Source: Panulirus ornatus
Taxonomy: Eukaryota; Arthropoda; Malacostraca; Decapoda; Palinuridae
NCBI RefSeq assembly: GCF_036320965.1
Contig: NC_092234.1
Span: 36,726,203-36,790,202, forward strand
Direction: 5' to 3'
Length of the DNA: 64,000 bases
Shown here: positions 42,738 to 57,975 of the stretch, one piece after another
Position numbering within the stretch: position 1 is the first letter of the stretch
Layout of the letters: each line of letters starts with the position of its first letter
The notes under the pieces: model-generated
Told to the model about the DNA's origin: nothing
Seen by the model: only the letters and a program-made list of their open reading frames with translations
Databases searched by the model: none
Translations under genes and position numbers: made by a program

Positions 42738-45700
42738 TCATGATGACAAGACGAACCCTTAACCGTCATGATGACAAGACGAACCATTAACCGTCATGAT
42801 GACAAGACGAACCATTAACCGTCATGATGACAAGACGAACCATTAACCGTCATGATGACAAGACGAACCATTAACCGTCATGATGACAAGACGAACCATT
42901 AACCGTCATGATGACAAGACGAACCATTAACCGCCATAATGACAAGACGAACCATTAACCGCCATAATGACAAGACGAACCATTAACCGCCATAATGACA
43001 AGACGAACCATTAACCGTCATGATGACAAGACGAACCCTTAACCGTCATAATGACAAGACGAACCATTAACCGCCATAATGACAAGACGAACCATTAACC
43101 GTCATGATGACAAGACGAACCCTTAACCGTCATAATGACAAGACGAACCATTAACCGCCATAATGACAAGACGAACCATTAACCGTCATGATGACAAGAC
43201 GAACCATTAACCGTCATGATGACAAGACGAACCATTAACCGTCATGATGACAAGACGAACCATTAACCGTCATAATGACAAGACGAACCATTAACCGTCA
43301 TGATGACAAGACGAACCATTAACCGTCATGATGACAAGACGAACCATTACCCGTCATGATGACAAGACGAACCATTAACCGTCATGATGACAAGACGAAC
43401 CATTACCGTCATGATGACAAGACGAACCATTAACCGTCATGATGACAAGACGAACCATTACCCGTCATGATGACAAGACGAACCATTAACCGTCATGATG
43501 ACAAGACGAACCATTACCCGTCATGATGACAAGACGAACCATTAACCGTCATGATGACAAGACGAACCATTAACCGTCATGATGACAAGACGAACCATTA
43601 ACCGTCATGATGACAAGACGAACCATTAACCGTCATGATGACAAGACGAACCATTAACCGTCATGATGACAAGACGAACCATTAACCGTCATGATGACAA
43701 GACGAACCCTTAACCGTCATAATGACAAGACGAACCATTAACCGCCATAATGACAAGACGAACCATTAACCGTCATGATGGACAAGACGAACCTTAACCG
43801 TCATATGACAAGACGAACCATTAACCGCCATAATGACAAGACGAACCATTAACCGTCATGATGACAAGACAACCATTAACCGTCATGATGACAAGAACGA
43901 ACCATTAACCGTCATGATGGACAAGACGAAGACGAACCATTAACCGTCATAATGACAAGACGAACCAATTAAACCGTCATGATGACAAACGAACCATTAA
44001 CCGTCATGATGACAAGACGAACCATTAACCGTCATGATGACAAGACGAACCCTTAACCGTCATGATGACAAGACTAACCATTAACCGTCATGATGACAAG
44101 ACGAACATTAACCGTCATGATGACAAGACAACCATTAACCGCCATAATGACAAGACGAACCATTAACCGTCATGATGACAAGACGAACCATTAACCGTCA
44201 TAATGACAAGAACGAACCATTAACCGTCATAATGACAAGACGAACATTAACCGCCATAATGACAAGACGAACCATAACCGTCATGATGACAAGACTAACC
44301 ATTAACCGTCATGATGGACAAGACGAACCATTAACCTCATGATGACAAGACGAACCATTAACCGTCATGATGACAAGACGAACCATTAACCGTCATGAAT
44401 GACAAGACGAACCATTAACCGCCATAATGACAAGACGAACCATTAACCGCCATAATGACAAGACGAACCATTAACCGTCATGAATGACAAGACGAACCAT
44501 TACCCTCATGATGACAAGACAACCATTAACCGTCATGATGACAAGGACGAACCATTAACCGTCATGATGACAAGGCGAACCATTACCCGTCATGATGACA
44601 AGGCGAACCATTACCCGTCATGATGACAAGGCGAACCATTACCCGTCATGATGACAAGACAACCATTAACCGTCATGATGACATGACGAACCATTAACCG
44701 TCATGATGACAAGACGAACCATTACCCTCATGATGACAAGACAACCATTAACCGTCATGATGACAAGACGAACCATTAACCGTCATGATGACAAGACGAA
44801 CCTTTAACCGTCATGATGACAAACGAACCATTAACCGCCATAATGACAAGACGAACCATTAACGTCATGATGACAAGACGAACCATTAACCGTCATGATG
44901 ACAAACGAACCATTAACCGTCATGATGACAAACGAACCATTAACCGTCATAATGACAAGACGAACATTAACCGTCATGATGACAAGACGAACCATTAACG
45001 TCATGATGACATGACGAACCATTAACCGTCATAATGACAAGACGAACCATTAACCGCCATAATGACAAGACGAACCATTAACCGTCATGATGACAAACGA
45101 ACCATTAACCGTCATGATGACAAACGAACCATTAACCGTCATAATGACAAGACGAACCATTAACCGCCATAATGACAAGACGAACCTTTAACCGTCATGA
45201 TGACAAACGAACCATTAACCGTCATAATGACAAGACGAACCATTAACCGTCATGATGACAAACGAACCATTAACCGCCATAATGACAAGACGAACATTAA
45301 CCGCCATAATGACAAGACGAACCATTAACCGTCATGATGACAAACGAACCATTAACCGTCATAATGACAAGACGAACATTAACCGTCATGATGACAAGAC
45401 GAACCATTAACCTCATGATGACAAGACAACCATTAACCGTCATAATGACAAGACGAACATTAACCGTCATGATGACAAACGAACCATTACCCGTCATGAT
45501 GACAAACGAACCATTAACCGTCATAATGACAAGACGAACCATTAACCGTCATAATGACAAGACGAACATTAACCGTCATGATGACAAACGAACCATTAAC
45601 CGTCATAATGACAAGACGAACATTAACCGTCATGATGACAAGACGAACATTAACCGTCATGATGACAAGACGAACATTAACCGCCATAATGACAAGACGA

Positions 45701-48700
45701 ACCATTAACGTCATGATGACAAGACAACCATTAACCGTCATAATGACAAGACGAACATTAACCGTCATGATGACAAGACAACCATTAACCGTCATAATGA
45801 CAAGACGAACCTTTAACCGTCATGATGACAAACGAACCATTAACCGTCATGATGACATGACGAACCATTAACCGCCATAATGACAAGACGAACATTAACC
45901 GTCATGATGACAAACGAACCATTAACCGTCATGATGACAAACGAACCATTAACCGTCATAATGACAAGACGAACCATTACCCGTCATGATGACAAGACGA
46001 ACCATTAACCGTCATGATGACAAGACGAACCATTAACGTCATGATGACATGACGAACCATTAACCGTCATAATGACAAGACGAACATTAACCGTCATGAT
46101 GACAAACGAACCATTAACCGTCATAATGACAAGACGAACATTAACCGTCATGATGACAAGACAACCATTAACCGTCATAATGACAAGACGAACATTAACC
46201 GTCATGATGACAAACGAACCATTAACCGCCATAATGACAAGACGAACATTAACCGTCATGATGGACAAGACGAACCATTAACCGTCATGATGACAAGACG
46301 AACATTAACCGCCATAATGACAAGACGAACCATTAACCGTCATGATGACAAGACGAACATTAACCGTCATGATGACAAGACGAACATTAACCGCCATAAT
46401 GACAAGACGAACCATTAACCGTCATGATGACAAGACGAACATTAACCGCCATAATGACAAGACGAACATTAACCGCCATAATGACAAGACGAACCATTAA
46501 CCGTCATAATGACAAGACGAACCTTTAACCGTCATGATGACAAGACGAACATTAACCGTCATGATGACAAACGAACCATTAACCGCCATAATGACAAGAC
46601 GAACCATTAACCGCCATAATGACAAGACGAACATTAACCGTCATGATGACAAGACAACCATTAACCGTCATAATGACAAGACGAACATTAACCGTCATGA
46701 TGACAAGACGAACATTAACCGCCATAATGACAAGACGAACATTAACCGTCATGATGACAAACGAACCATTAACCGCCATAATGACAAGACGAACCATTAA
46801 CCTCATGATGACAAGACGAACATTAACCGTCATGAATGACAAGACGAACCATTAACCGTCATGATGACAAGACGAACCATTACCGTCATGATGACAAGAC
46901 AACCATTAACCGTCATAATGACAAGACGAACCATTACCGTCATGATGACATGACGAACCATTAACCGTCATAATGACAAGACGAACCATTACCGTCATGA
47001 TGACAAACGAACCATTAACCGTCATAATGACAAGACGAACCATTACCGTCATGATGACAAGACGAACCATTAACCGTCATGATGACAAGACGAACCATTA
47101 ACCGTCATAATGACAAGACGAACCATTACCGTCATGATGACAAGACGAACATTAACCGTCATGATGGACAAGACGAACCATTAACCGTCATGATGACAAG
47201 ACGAACCATTAACCGTCATGATGACAAGACGAACCATTACCGTCATGATGACAAGAACGAACCATTAACCTCATGATGACAAGACAACCATTAACCGTCA
47301 TAATGACAAGACGAACATTAACCGTCATGATGGACAAGACGAACCATTACCGTCATGATGACAGACGAACCATTAACCGTCATGATGACAAACGAACCAT
47401 TACCCGTCATGATGACAAGACGAACCATTAACCGTCATGATGACAAGACGAACCATTACCGTCATGATGACAAGACGAACCATTACCGTCATGATGACAA
47501 GGACGAACCATTAACCGTCATGATGACAAGGACGAACCATTAACCGTCATATGACAAGACGAACCATTACCGTCATGATGACAAGACGAACCATTAACCG
47601 TCATGATGGACAAGACGAACCATTAACCTCATGATGACAAGACAACCATTAACCGTCATGATGACAGACGAACCATTAACCTCATGATGACAAGACGAAC
47701 CATTACCGTCATGATGACAGACGAACCATTAACGTCATGATGACAAGACAACCATTAACCGTCATGATGGACAAGACGAACCATTACCGTCATGATGACA
47801 AGGACGAACCATTAACCTCATGATGACAAGACGAACCATTAACCGTCATGATGACAAGGCGAACCATTAACCGTCATAATGACAAGACGAACATTAACCG
47901 TCATGAATGACAAGACGAACATTAACCGTCATGATGACAAGGCGAACCATTACCCGTCATGATGACAAGGCGAACCATTAACCGTCATAATGACAAGACG
48001 AACCATTACCGTCATGATGACAAACGAACCATTACCCGTCATGATGACAAGGCGAACCATTAACCGTCATGATGGACAAGACGAACCATTACCGTCATGA
48101 TGACAGACGAACCATTAACGTCATGATGACAAGACGAACATTAACCGTCATGATGACAAGACGAACCATTAACGTCATGATGACAAGGCGAACCATTACC
48201 GTCATGATGACAAGACGAACCTTTAACCGTCATGATGGACAAGACGAACCATTAACCGTCCATGATGACAAGACGAACATTAACCGTCATGATGACAAGA
48301 CGAACCATTAACGTCATGATGACAAGACGAACCATTACCGTCATGATGACAAGGACGAACCATTAACCTCATGATGACAAGACGAACCATTAACGCCATA
48401 ATGACAAGACGAACATTAACCGTCATGATGACAAACGAACCATTAACCTCATGATGACAAGACGAACCATTAACGTCATGATGACAAGGCGAACCATTAC
48501 CCGTCATGATGACAAACGAACCATTAACCGTCATAATGACAAGACGAACCATTACCGTCATGATGACAAGACGAACCCTTAACCGTCATGATGACAAGAC
48601 GAACCATTAACCGTCATGATGACAAGGCGAACCATTACCCGTCATGATGACAAGACGAACCATTAACCGTCATGATGACAAGACGAACCATTACCGTCAT

Positions 48701-51700
48701 GATGACAAGGACGAACCATTAACCTCATGATGACAAGACGAACCATTACCGTCATGATGACAAGACGAACATTAACCGTCATGATGACAAGACGAACCAT
48801 TAACCGTCATAATGACAAGACGAACATTAACCGTCATGATGACAAGACGAACCATTACCGTCATGATGACAAACGAACCATTACCCGTCATGATGACAAG
48901 AACGAACCATTAACCGTCATGATGACAAGGACGAACCATTAACCTCATGATGACAAGACGAACCATTAACCGTCATGATGACAAGACGAACCATAACCGT
49001 CATGATGACAAACGAACCATTAACCGTCATAATGACAAGACGAACCATTAACGTCATGATGACAAGACGAACATTAACCGTCATGATGGACAAGACGAAC
49101 CATTACCGTCATGATGACAAGACGAACCTTTAACCGTCATGATGGACAAGACGAACCATTACCGTCATGATGACAGACGAACCATTAACCGTCATGATGA
49201 CAAGGACGAACCATTAACCGCCATAATGACAAGACGAACATTAACGTCATGATGACAAGGCGAACCATTAACCGTCATATGACAAGACGAACCATTACCG
49301 TCATGATGACAAGACGAACCATTACCGTCATGATGACAAGACGAACCATTACCGTCATGATGACAAGACGAACCATTACCGTCATGATGACAAGACGAAC
49401 CATTAACGTCATGATGACAAGGCGAACCATTACCCGTCATGATGACAAACGAACCATTAACCGTCATGATGACAAACGAACCATTAACCTCATGATGACA
49501 AGACGAACCATTAACCGTCCATGATGACAAGACGAACCATTACCCGTCATGATGACAAGACGAACCCTTAACCGTCATGATGACAAGACAACCATTAACC
49601 GTCATGATGACAAGACAACCATTAACCGTCATGATGACAAGAACGAACCATTAACCGTCATAATGACAAGACGAACCATTACCCTCATGATGACAAGACG
49701 AACCTTTAACCGTCATGATGACAGACGAACCATTAACCGTCATGATGACAAGACGAACCATTACCGTCATGATGACAAACGAACCATTAACCGTCATATG
49801 ACAAGACGAACCATTAACCTCATGATGACAAGACGAACCATTAACCGTCCATGATGACAAGACGAACCATTAACCTCATGATGACAAGACGAACCATTAA
49901 CCTCATGATGACAAGACGAACCATTAACCTCATGATGACAAGACAACCATTAACCGTCATGATGACAAGACAACCATTAACCGTCATATGACAAGACGAA
50001 CCTTTAACCGTCATGATGACAAGACGAACCATTACCGTCATGATGACAAGACGAACCATTAACGTCATGATGACAAGACGAACCATTAACCTCATGATGA
50101 CAAGACGAACCTTTAACCGTCATGATGACAAACGAACCATTAACCGTCCATGATGACAAGACGAACCATTAACCTCATGATGACAAGACAACCATTAACC
50201 GTCATAATGACAAGACGAACCCTTAACCGTCATAATGACAAGACGAACATTAACCGTCATGATGACAAGACGAACCATTAACGTCATGATGACAAGACGA
50301 ACATTAACCGCCATAATGACAAGACGAACATTAACCGCCATAATGACAAGACGAACCATTACCGTCATGATGACAAGACGAACCATTACCCTCATGATGA
50401 CAAGACGAACCATTAACCTCATGATGACAAGACGAACCTTTAACCGTCATGATGACAAGACGAACCATTACCCTCATGATGACAAGACGAACCATTACCC
50501 GTCATGATGACAAACGAACCATTAACCGTCCATGATGACAAGACGAACCATTAACCGTCATAATGACAAGACGAACCATTACCCTCATGATGACAAGACA
50601 ACCATTAACCGTCATAATGACAAGACGAACCATTAACCGCCATAATGACAAGACGAACCATTACCGTCATGATGACAAGACGAACCATTACCGTCATGAT
50701 GACAAGACGAACCATTAACCGTCATGATGACAAGACGAACCATTACCGTCATGATGACAAACGAACCATTAACCGCCATAATGACAAGACGAACATTAAC
50801 CGTCATGATGACAAGACGAACCATTAACCGTCATGATGACAAACGAACCATTACCCGTCATGATGACAAGACGAACCATTACCCGTCATGATGACAAGAC
50901 GAACCATTACCCTCATGATGACAAGACGAACCCTTAACCGTCATAATGACAAGACGAACCATTACCGTCATGATGACAAACGAACCATTAACCGTCATGA
51001 ATGACAAGACGAACCATTACCCTCATGATGACAAGACGAACCTTTAACCGTCATGATGGACAAGACGAACCATTAACCGCCATAATGACAAGACGAACCA
51101 TTAACCGTCATAATGACAAGACGAACATTAACCGCCATAATGACAAGACGAACCATTAACCGTCATGATGACAGACGAACCATTAACCGTCATGATGACA
51201 AGACGAACCATTAACCGTCCATGATGACAAGACGAACCATTAACGTCATGATGACAAGGCGAACCATTACCGTCATGATGACAAGACGAACCATTACCGT
51301 CATGATGACAAGACGAACCATTAACCGTCATGATGACAAGACGAACCATTACCGTCATGATGACAAGACGAACCCTTAACCGTCATGATGGACAAGACGA
51401 ACCATTACCGTCATGATGACAAACGAACCATTACCCGTCATGATGACAAGACAACCATTAACCGTCATAATGACAAGACGAACCATTACCCTCATGATGA
51501 CAAGACGAACCATTAACGTCATGATGACATGACGAACCATTAACCGTCATGATGACAAACGAACCATTACCCGTCATGATGACAAGACGAACCATTACCG
51601 TCATGATGACAAGAACGAACCATTAACCGCCATAATGACAAGACGAACCATTACCCTCATGATGACAAGACGAACCATTACCGTCATGATGACAAACGAA

Positions 51701-54700
51701 CCATTACCCGTCATGATGACAAGGCGAACCATTAACCGTCATGATGACAAGGCGAACCATTACCCGTCATGATGACAAACGAACCATTACCCGTCATGAT
51801 GACAAGAACGAACCATTAACCGTCCATGATGACAAGACGAACCATTAACCGTCATGATGACAGACGAACCATTAACCGCCATAATGACAAGACGAACCTT
51901 TAACCGTCATGATGACAAACGAACCATTAACCGTCCATGATGACAAGACGAACCATTACCGTCATGATGACAAGACAACCATTAACCGTCATATGACAAG
52001 ACGAACCATTACCGTCATGATGACAAGGACGAACCATTAACCGTTCATGATGACAAGACGAACATTAACCGTCATGATGACAAGACGAACCATTACCCTC
52101 ATGATGACAAGACGAACCATTACCGTCATGATGACAAGAACGAACCATTAACCGTCATAATGACAAGACGAACCATTAACCTCATGATGACAAGACGAAC
52201 CATTAACCGTCCATGATGACAAGACGAACCATTAACGTCATGATGACATGACGAACCATTAACCGTCATAATGACAAGACGAACCATTACCGTCATGATG
52301 ACAAGACAACCATTAACCGTCATAATGACAAGACGAACCCTTAACCGTCATAATGACAAGACGAACCATTAACGTCATGATGACATGACGAACCATTAAC
52401 CTCATGATGACAAGACGAACCATTAACCGTCCATGATGACAAGACGAACCATTACCGTCATGATGACAAGACAACCATTAACCGTCATGATGACAAGACG
52501 AACCATTAACCGTCATGATGACAGACGAACCATTAACGTCATGATGACATGACGAACCATTAACCGTCATGATGACAAACGAACCATTAACCTCATGATG
52601 ACAAGACAACCATTAACCGTCATGATGACAAGACGAACCATTAACCGTCATGATGGACAAGACGAACCATTACCCTCATGATGACAAGACGAACATTAAC
52701 CGCCATAATGACAAGACGAACCATTACCGTCATGATGACAAGACAACCATTAACCGTCATAATGACAAGACGAACCATTAACCGCCATAATGACAAGACG
52801 AACATTAACCGTCATGATGACAAGAACGAACCATTAACCGTCATGATGACAAACGAACCATTAACCGTCCATGATGACAAGACGAACCATTACCGTCATG
52901 ATGACAAGACAACCATTAACCGTCATGAATGACAAGACGAACCATTACCGTCATGATGACAAGACGAACCATTACCCGTCATGATGACAAGACGAACCAT
53001 TACCGTCATGATGACAAGACGAACCTTTAACCGTCATGATGACAAACGAACCATTACCCGTCATGATGACAAACGAACCATTAACCGTCATAATGACAAG
53101 ACGAACCATTACCCGTCATGATGACAAGACAACCATTAACCGTCATATGACAAGACGAACCATTACCGTCATGATGACAAACGAACCATTAACCTCATGA
53201 TGACAAGACGAACCATTACCCGTCATGATGACAAGACGAACCCTTAACCGTCATGATGACAGACGAACCATTAACCTCATGATGACAAGACAACCATTAA
53301 CCGTCATAATGACAAGACGAACCATTAACCGTCCATGATGACAAGACGAACCATTACCGTCATGATGACAGACGAACCATTAACCGTCATGATGACAAAC
53401 GAACCATTAACCGTCCATGATGACAAGACGAACCATTACCGTCATGATGACAAGACGAACCATTACCGTCATGATGACAAGACGAACCATTACCGTCATG
53501 ATGACAGACGAACCATTAACCTCATGATGACAAGACGAACCATTACCCGTCATGATGACAAGACGAACCATTACCCTCATGATGACAAGACGAACCATTA
53601 CCCGTCATGAATGACAAGACGAACCATTAACCTCATGATGACAAGACGAACCATTAACCGCCATAATGACAAGACGAACCATTAACCGTCATAATGACAA
53701 GACGAACATTAACCGTCATGATGACAAGACGAACCCTTAACCGTCATGATGACAAGACAACCATTAACCGTCATAATGACAAGACGAACCTTTAACCGTC
53801 ATGATGACAGACGAACCATTAACCTCATGATGACAAGACGAACCATTACCGTCATGATGACAGACGAACCATTAACGTCATGATGACAAGACGAACCATT
53901 AACCTCATGATGACAAGACGAACCATTAACGTCATGATGACAAGACGAACCATTAACCTCATGATGACAAGACGAACCCTTAACCGTCATGATGACAAAC
54001 GAACCATTACCCGTCATGATGACAAGACAACCATTAACCGTCATGATGACAAACGAACCATTAACCGTCATATGACAAGACGAACCATTACCCGTCATGA
54101 TGACAAGACGAACCATTAACCGTCATGATGGACAAGACGAACCATTAACCGCCATAATGACAAGACGAACCATTACCGTCATGATGACAAGACGAACCAT
54201 TACCGTCATGATGACAAGACAACCATTAACCGTCATGAATGACAAGACGAACCATTACCCTCATGATGACAAGACGAACCATTACCCGTCATGATGACAA
54301 GACGAACCATTAACCGTCATGATGACAAACGAACCATTACCCGTCATGATGACAAGGCGAACCATTACCCGTCATGATGACAAACGAACCATTAACCGTC
54401 CATGATGACAAGACGAACCATTACCGTCATGATGACAAGACGAACCATTACCGTCATGATGACAAGACGAACCCTTAACCGTCATGATGACAAGACGAAC
54501 CTTTAACCGTCATGATGGACAAGACGAACCATTACCGTCATGATGACAAGACGAACCATTACCCGTCATGATGACAAGACGAACCCTTAACCGTCATGAT
54601 GGACAAGACGAACCATAACCGTCATGATGACAAGACGAACATTAACCGCCATAATGACAAGACGAACCATTACCGTCATGATGACAAGACGAACCTTTAA

Positions 54701-55341
54701 CCGTCATGATGACAAGACGAACCATTAACGTCATGATGACATGACGAACCATTAACCTCATGATGACAAGACGAACCATTAACCGTCATGATGACAAGAC
54801 GAACCATAACCGTCATGATGACAAGACGAACCATTACCCTCATGATGACAAGACAACCATTAACCGTCATAATGACAAGACGAACCATTAACCGTCATAT
54901 GACAAGACGAACCATTACCGTCATGATGACAAGACAACCATTAACCGTCATAATGACAAGACGAACATTAACCGTCATGATGGACAAGACGAACCATTAC
55001 CCGTCATGATGACAAGGACGAACCATTAACCGTCATAATGACAAGACGAACCATTACCGTCATGATGACAAGACGAACCATTAACCGTCATAATGACAAG
55101 ACGAACCATTACCGTCATGATGACAAGACGAACCCTTAACCGTCATAATGACAAGACGAACCATTACCGTCATGATGACAAGACGAACCATTAACGTCAT
55201 GATGACAAGGCGAACCATTACCGTCATGATGACAGACGAACCATTAACGTCATGATGACAAGACGAACCATTAACGTCATGATGACAAGACGAACATTAA
55301 CCGTCATGATGGACAAGACGAACCATTACCGTCATGATGAC
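42738..55341. repeat. Satellite array of 28-bp units, about 12.6 kb and ~450 copies
   Basis: The unit contains 'catgatgacaagacgaacca' followed by 'ttaaccgt' (28 bp). Three main types differ at the start (gtcatgatg, gtcataatg, gccataatg) and 'cattaacc' alternates with 'cccttaacc', 'cctttaacc' and 'cattacc'. From 42,738 to about 43,780 units are nearly all exactly 28 bp. After about 43,790 one-base insertions and deletions are frequent (gacaaacg, gacaaggcg, gatggac, cattaacg, gacagacg), mostly in short homopolymers. The array replaces whatever lay between a CR1-like RT piece and an RTE-like copy in the last large intron. Open frames on both strands (MMTRRTLTV or VRLVIMTVNG repeats) are artefacts. 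Confidence 0.97.
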
Positions 55342-57244
55342 CGACCCTCTATTTCCACACATCCGTCAGAACTCCAAGAACCTTCGCTCCGTCTTACACC
55401 CTATTAATCAGCTCCGCTTCCATGGTTCTAAAGGTTGCCATCGCCACTCCCAAACGTCTAAAACACTCCAATGTTTCTTTATTGAAACTCAAACCCTAAC
55501 TGACGTGTCCCTCAACCCTACTAAACCTAATGACTTTGCTTTATTTGTATTCATTCTCAACTTTCTCTTTTCACACACTTCCAGACTCATACGCCAACTG
55601 TTGCAGTTTCTCACTCGAATCTGTCACTAGTTCTGTGTGATCAGCAAACAACAACTGACTCACTGTTCCTCACCAATCTGATGTTCTGTACATGCATTCA
55701 GCCCCTCAATCACCGCTCTCCCATGCAACTTACCAAGTACACTCAACTAATTTATACATCTGTGGTTTGAACACTCACCTTTGTCCCCACTGCCTTTATG
55801 CACCGCCCGATACGTGCATTTCGCCAAACCTCAGACACCTCACCATGATCCATACATACACTAAAAATCCTGACTAACCAATCAATAATACAGTGCCGTC
55901 TTTTACTAAGAAATTCAACTGCAGTACCATCCACTCCAGCAGCCTCGCCGAGTTTCATTCAAAACATCTTATTCATCCCGACGTTTACTGAAAATCGTTT
56001 ACTCCGGCTCTCATTTGCCCTCTTTTTCAATTGATCCCAGCACCTTCCTTTCGATTTTCTGCCGCTTTCTTTTGTACAACTCCCAATCAATTGCCACCCT
56101 TCCCTGTAAGTGCTGTCCACACATCTCTCTTTTCTATCTCACTAACAACTTTACCTCATCTCACTCACCAACCTTTCTCACCTGCTCACCTCCCACCTTC
56201 TATATGTCACACGCTTCTCTTGAACACGCCAGCACTGCTTACTCAAAATGTTTCCCATTCCTCATCCACTTCCCTTGCTTTATCTCCTTTCACCCTTCAC
56301 CATTCTACACCCATTTATTCCTGGTATTTCTTCATACACGTTTGTTTTCCAAGCGTACTTACTTTCACCACCTTCTCCTCGTTCATATCCTTCCCTCTTC
56401 CGAAACCCCCGGCAAATATTCACCCTCGCCTCCACCGGGTAATGGTCAGACATCCCACCGGTTAACCCTCTCAACACATTCGCAATCCAGTCATGCCCCC
56501 TAACCACCTTTGTTACTCACCAACGTATTTTTATTCATGTTCATTTCTTTAACTCAATCACCGACACTTTTTCAGCACAACTACACACGCTGTTCACCGT
56601 TCCTATTCACCTCACTCAAAATCCCCATGTGCCCCAGTTATACCCTCATGCTCCACATTGCTTACTCTCGCATTTATATCAAACATCTCTATTACTCGCT
56701 CTCTAGTATCAACACTGCTGAAACACTCACTAAGCTGTTCATAAAACACTTGCCTTTCATCACCCTATTTCGCATGGCTAGGCGCACAAGCACTAAGAAT
56801 CACCCATTTATCCCAACACACTTTCATTTTTACCCACATCAGTCTGAAGCTCACTTCCTTACACTCTTTCACACATTCCCACAACTCCTATTTAAACAGT
56901 ATTGCTACCCCTTCCTTAGCTCTTGCCCTCACAAAAACTCCTGACTTTACTCCTAAGACATTTCCAAGCCTTTCTTCCGCTCTACCCTTGAGGTTTGTTT
57001 CACTCAGAGACAGAACGTCCAGGTTCCTCGCCTCATACTACGTAACTTTCCTTTCTTCTCATCTTGGTTACATTCACACATATCTAGATATTCCAGACTG
57101 AGCATTCGAAGATGAACAATTTCCGCTTGGCTCCTTCTGTTCAGTCTAAGAAACTGAAATACATGAAGTATTTTTTCTTCCCCTCTTAGTCGCCTTCTAC
57201 GACACGCAGGAAATAAGGAGGTAGAAAGCTTTCTCCCCTACCCC

Positions 57245-57247
<3 letters not shown>
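55342..57247 (-). mobile_element. RTE-like retrotransposon with endonuclease region and 5' module
   Basis: Read on the minus strand from 57,247: the 5' module ('tgcgtgtcgtagaaggcgac'), then endonuclease pieces (about 57,050-56,520, including a '.SL.ETNLKG' word, FVRARAKEGVAILFKQ and a 'NARV' motif in broken frames). Next is a C-terminal endonuclease piece in 56,507-56,280 with GGMSDHYPVEARVNI (the SDH active-site motif), the linker, the RT finger KLGEAAGVDGTAVEFLSKRR (about 55,958-55,900), 'VSEVWRNARIG', and finally thumb pieces down to 55,345 (for example 'SKVIRFSRVEGHVS'). The palm with FADD is lost by internal deletion near 55,650-55,700. Many stops; not active. It gives the order of modules for the whole family. 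Confidence 0.85.

Positions 57248-57305
<58 letters not shown>
57248..57305. repeat. (AT)n microsatellite
   Basis: About 28 TA units next to the 5' module of the minus-strand RTE-like copy, the same arrangement as at 21,333-21,410. Confidence 0.95.
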
Positions 57306-57306
<1 letters not shown>

Positions 57307-57815
57307 TGTATATAGCATTTCTGAGATGGGATACAGTTGCCCGTGCCGTCTCAGGAAACAAACAAATCAACAATGTACAACTTCTTTTGAAGAGAAATGT
57401 TTTGCTTCATGATAAGTTTAGCCTGATCATGTTATAATGTCTAGTTTAGTCAGAGATCCACGACGCAGGGAAGGTTGATATCTTGGGAACTTAACTAAGT
57501 GTTACTGAGTCACTGATAGTATGAAAGCCACAGGTCATGGTCGGTCATGCAGGTTGAGAGGCAGCAGACACACTGGGTGTACCGCGGAGCATGACACTGA
57601 CAGCCAGTCAGATACACTTCAAATATGTGATCCTGGAGCTCCCTCTACTGTTTTTCCTACGACCTGAAGTTATGGGAAAGTTCACACTAGGACTTAACTT
57701 TACTGTTACAATCATCATTCTTCAATGTGGAATATATAACTAACGTGTCCTGGCTTTGATATACTTGTAAACGTTGTTTTGATTGCTTTCATCATCAATG
57801 TTTTGTTCTTGGTAG
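57306..57815. other. End of last intron, nothing else recognised
   Basis: Unique sequence leading to the acceptor 'ttttgttcttggtag'. No coding segment with the missing catalytic-histidine motif was found here. Confidence 0.6.
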
Positions 57816-57975
57816 AGTGAAAGGTGTGGCAGGACTGCGCGTTGTGGACGCTTCGGTGATGCCGTTGGTGGTGTCTGGCAACCCCATGGCGGCCATCATC
57901 ATGATAGCAGAGCGGGCGGCTGACTTCATCAAGCAGGACTGGCTCTCCACAGGTTATGAACATGTCAATACCTAG
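57816..57975 (+). CDS. GMC oxidoreductase, terminal exon with stop codon
   Basis: Acceptor 'tcttggtag|A'; the first base completes a split codon (probably Arg) whose donor exon must end in phase 2. Then 52 codons: [40 protein letters not shown] and [12 protein letters not shown], followed by TAG at 57,973. 'V.GV.GLRV.DASVMP....GNP.A...MIAE.A.D.I' is the family's C-terminal hallmark. The Asn of SGNP sits where the second catalytic residue lies (His in glucose oxidase, Asn in glucose-dehydrogenase-like members). The histidine partner in 'HP.GT' should be in the preceding, missing exon. No clear AATAAA follows within the next few hundred bases. Confidence 0.95.

Noticed and set aside
42738..55341. 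CRISPR-like array of 28-bp repeats
   Set aside because: There are no unique spacers; units are directly adjacent, so this is a tandem satellite in a eukaryotic genome.
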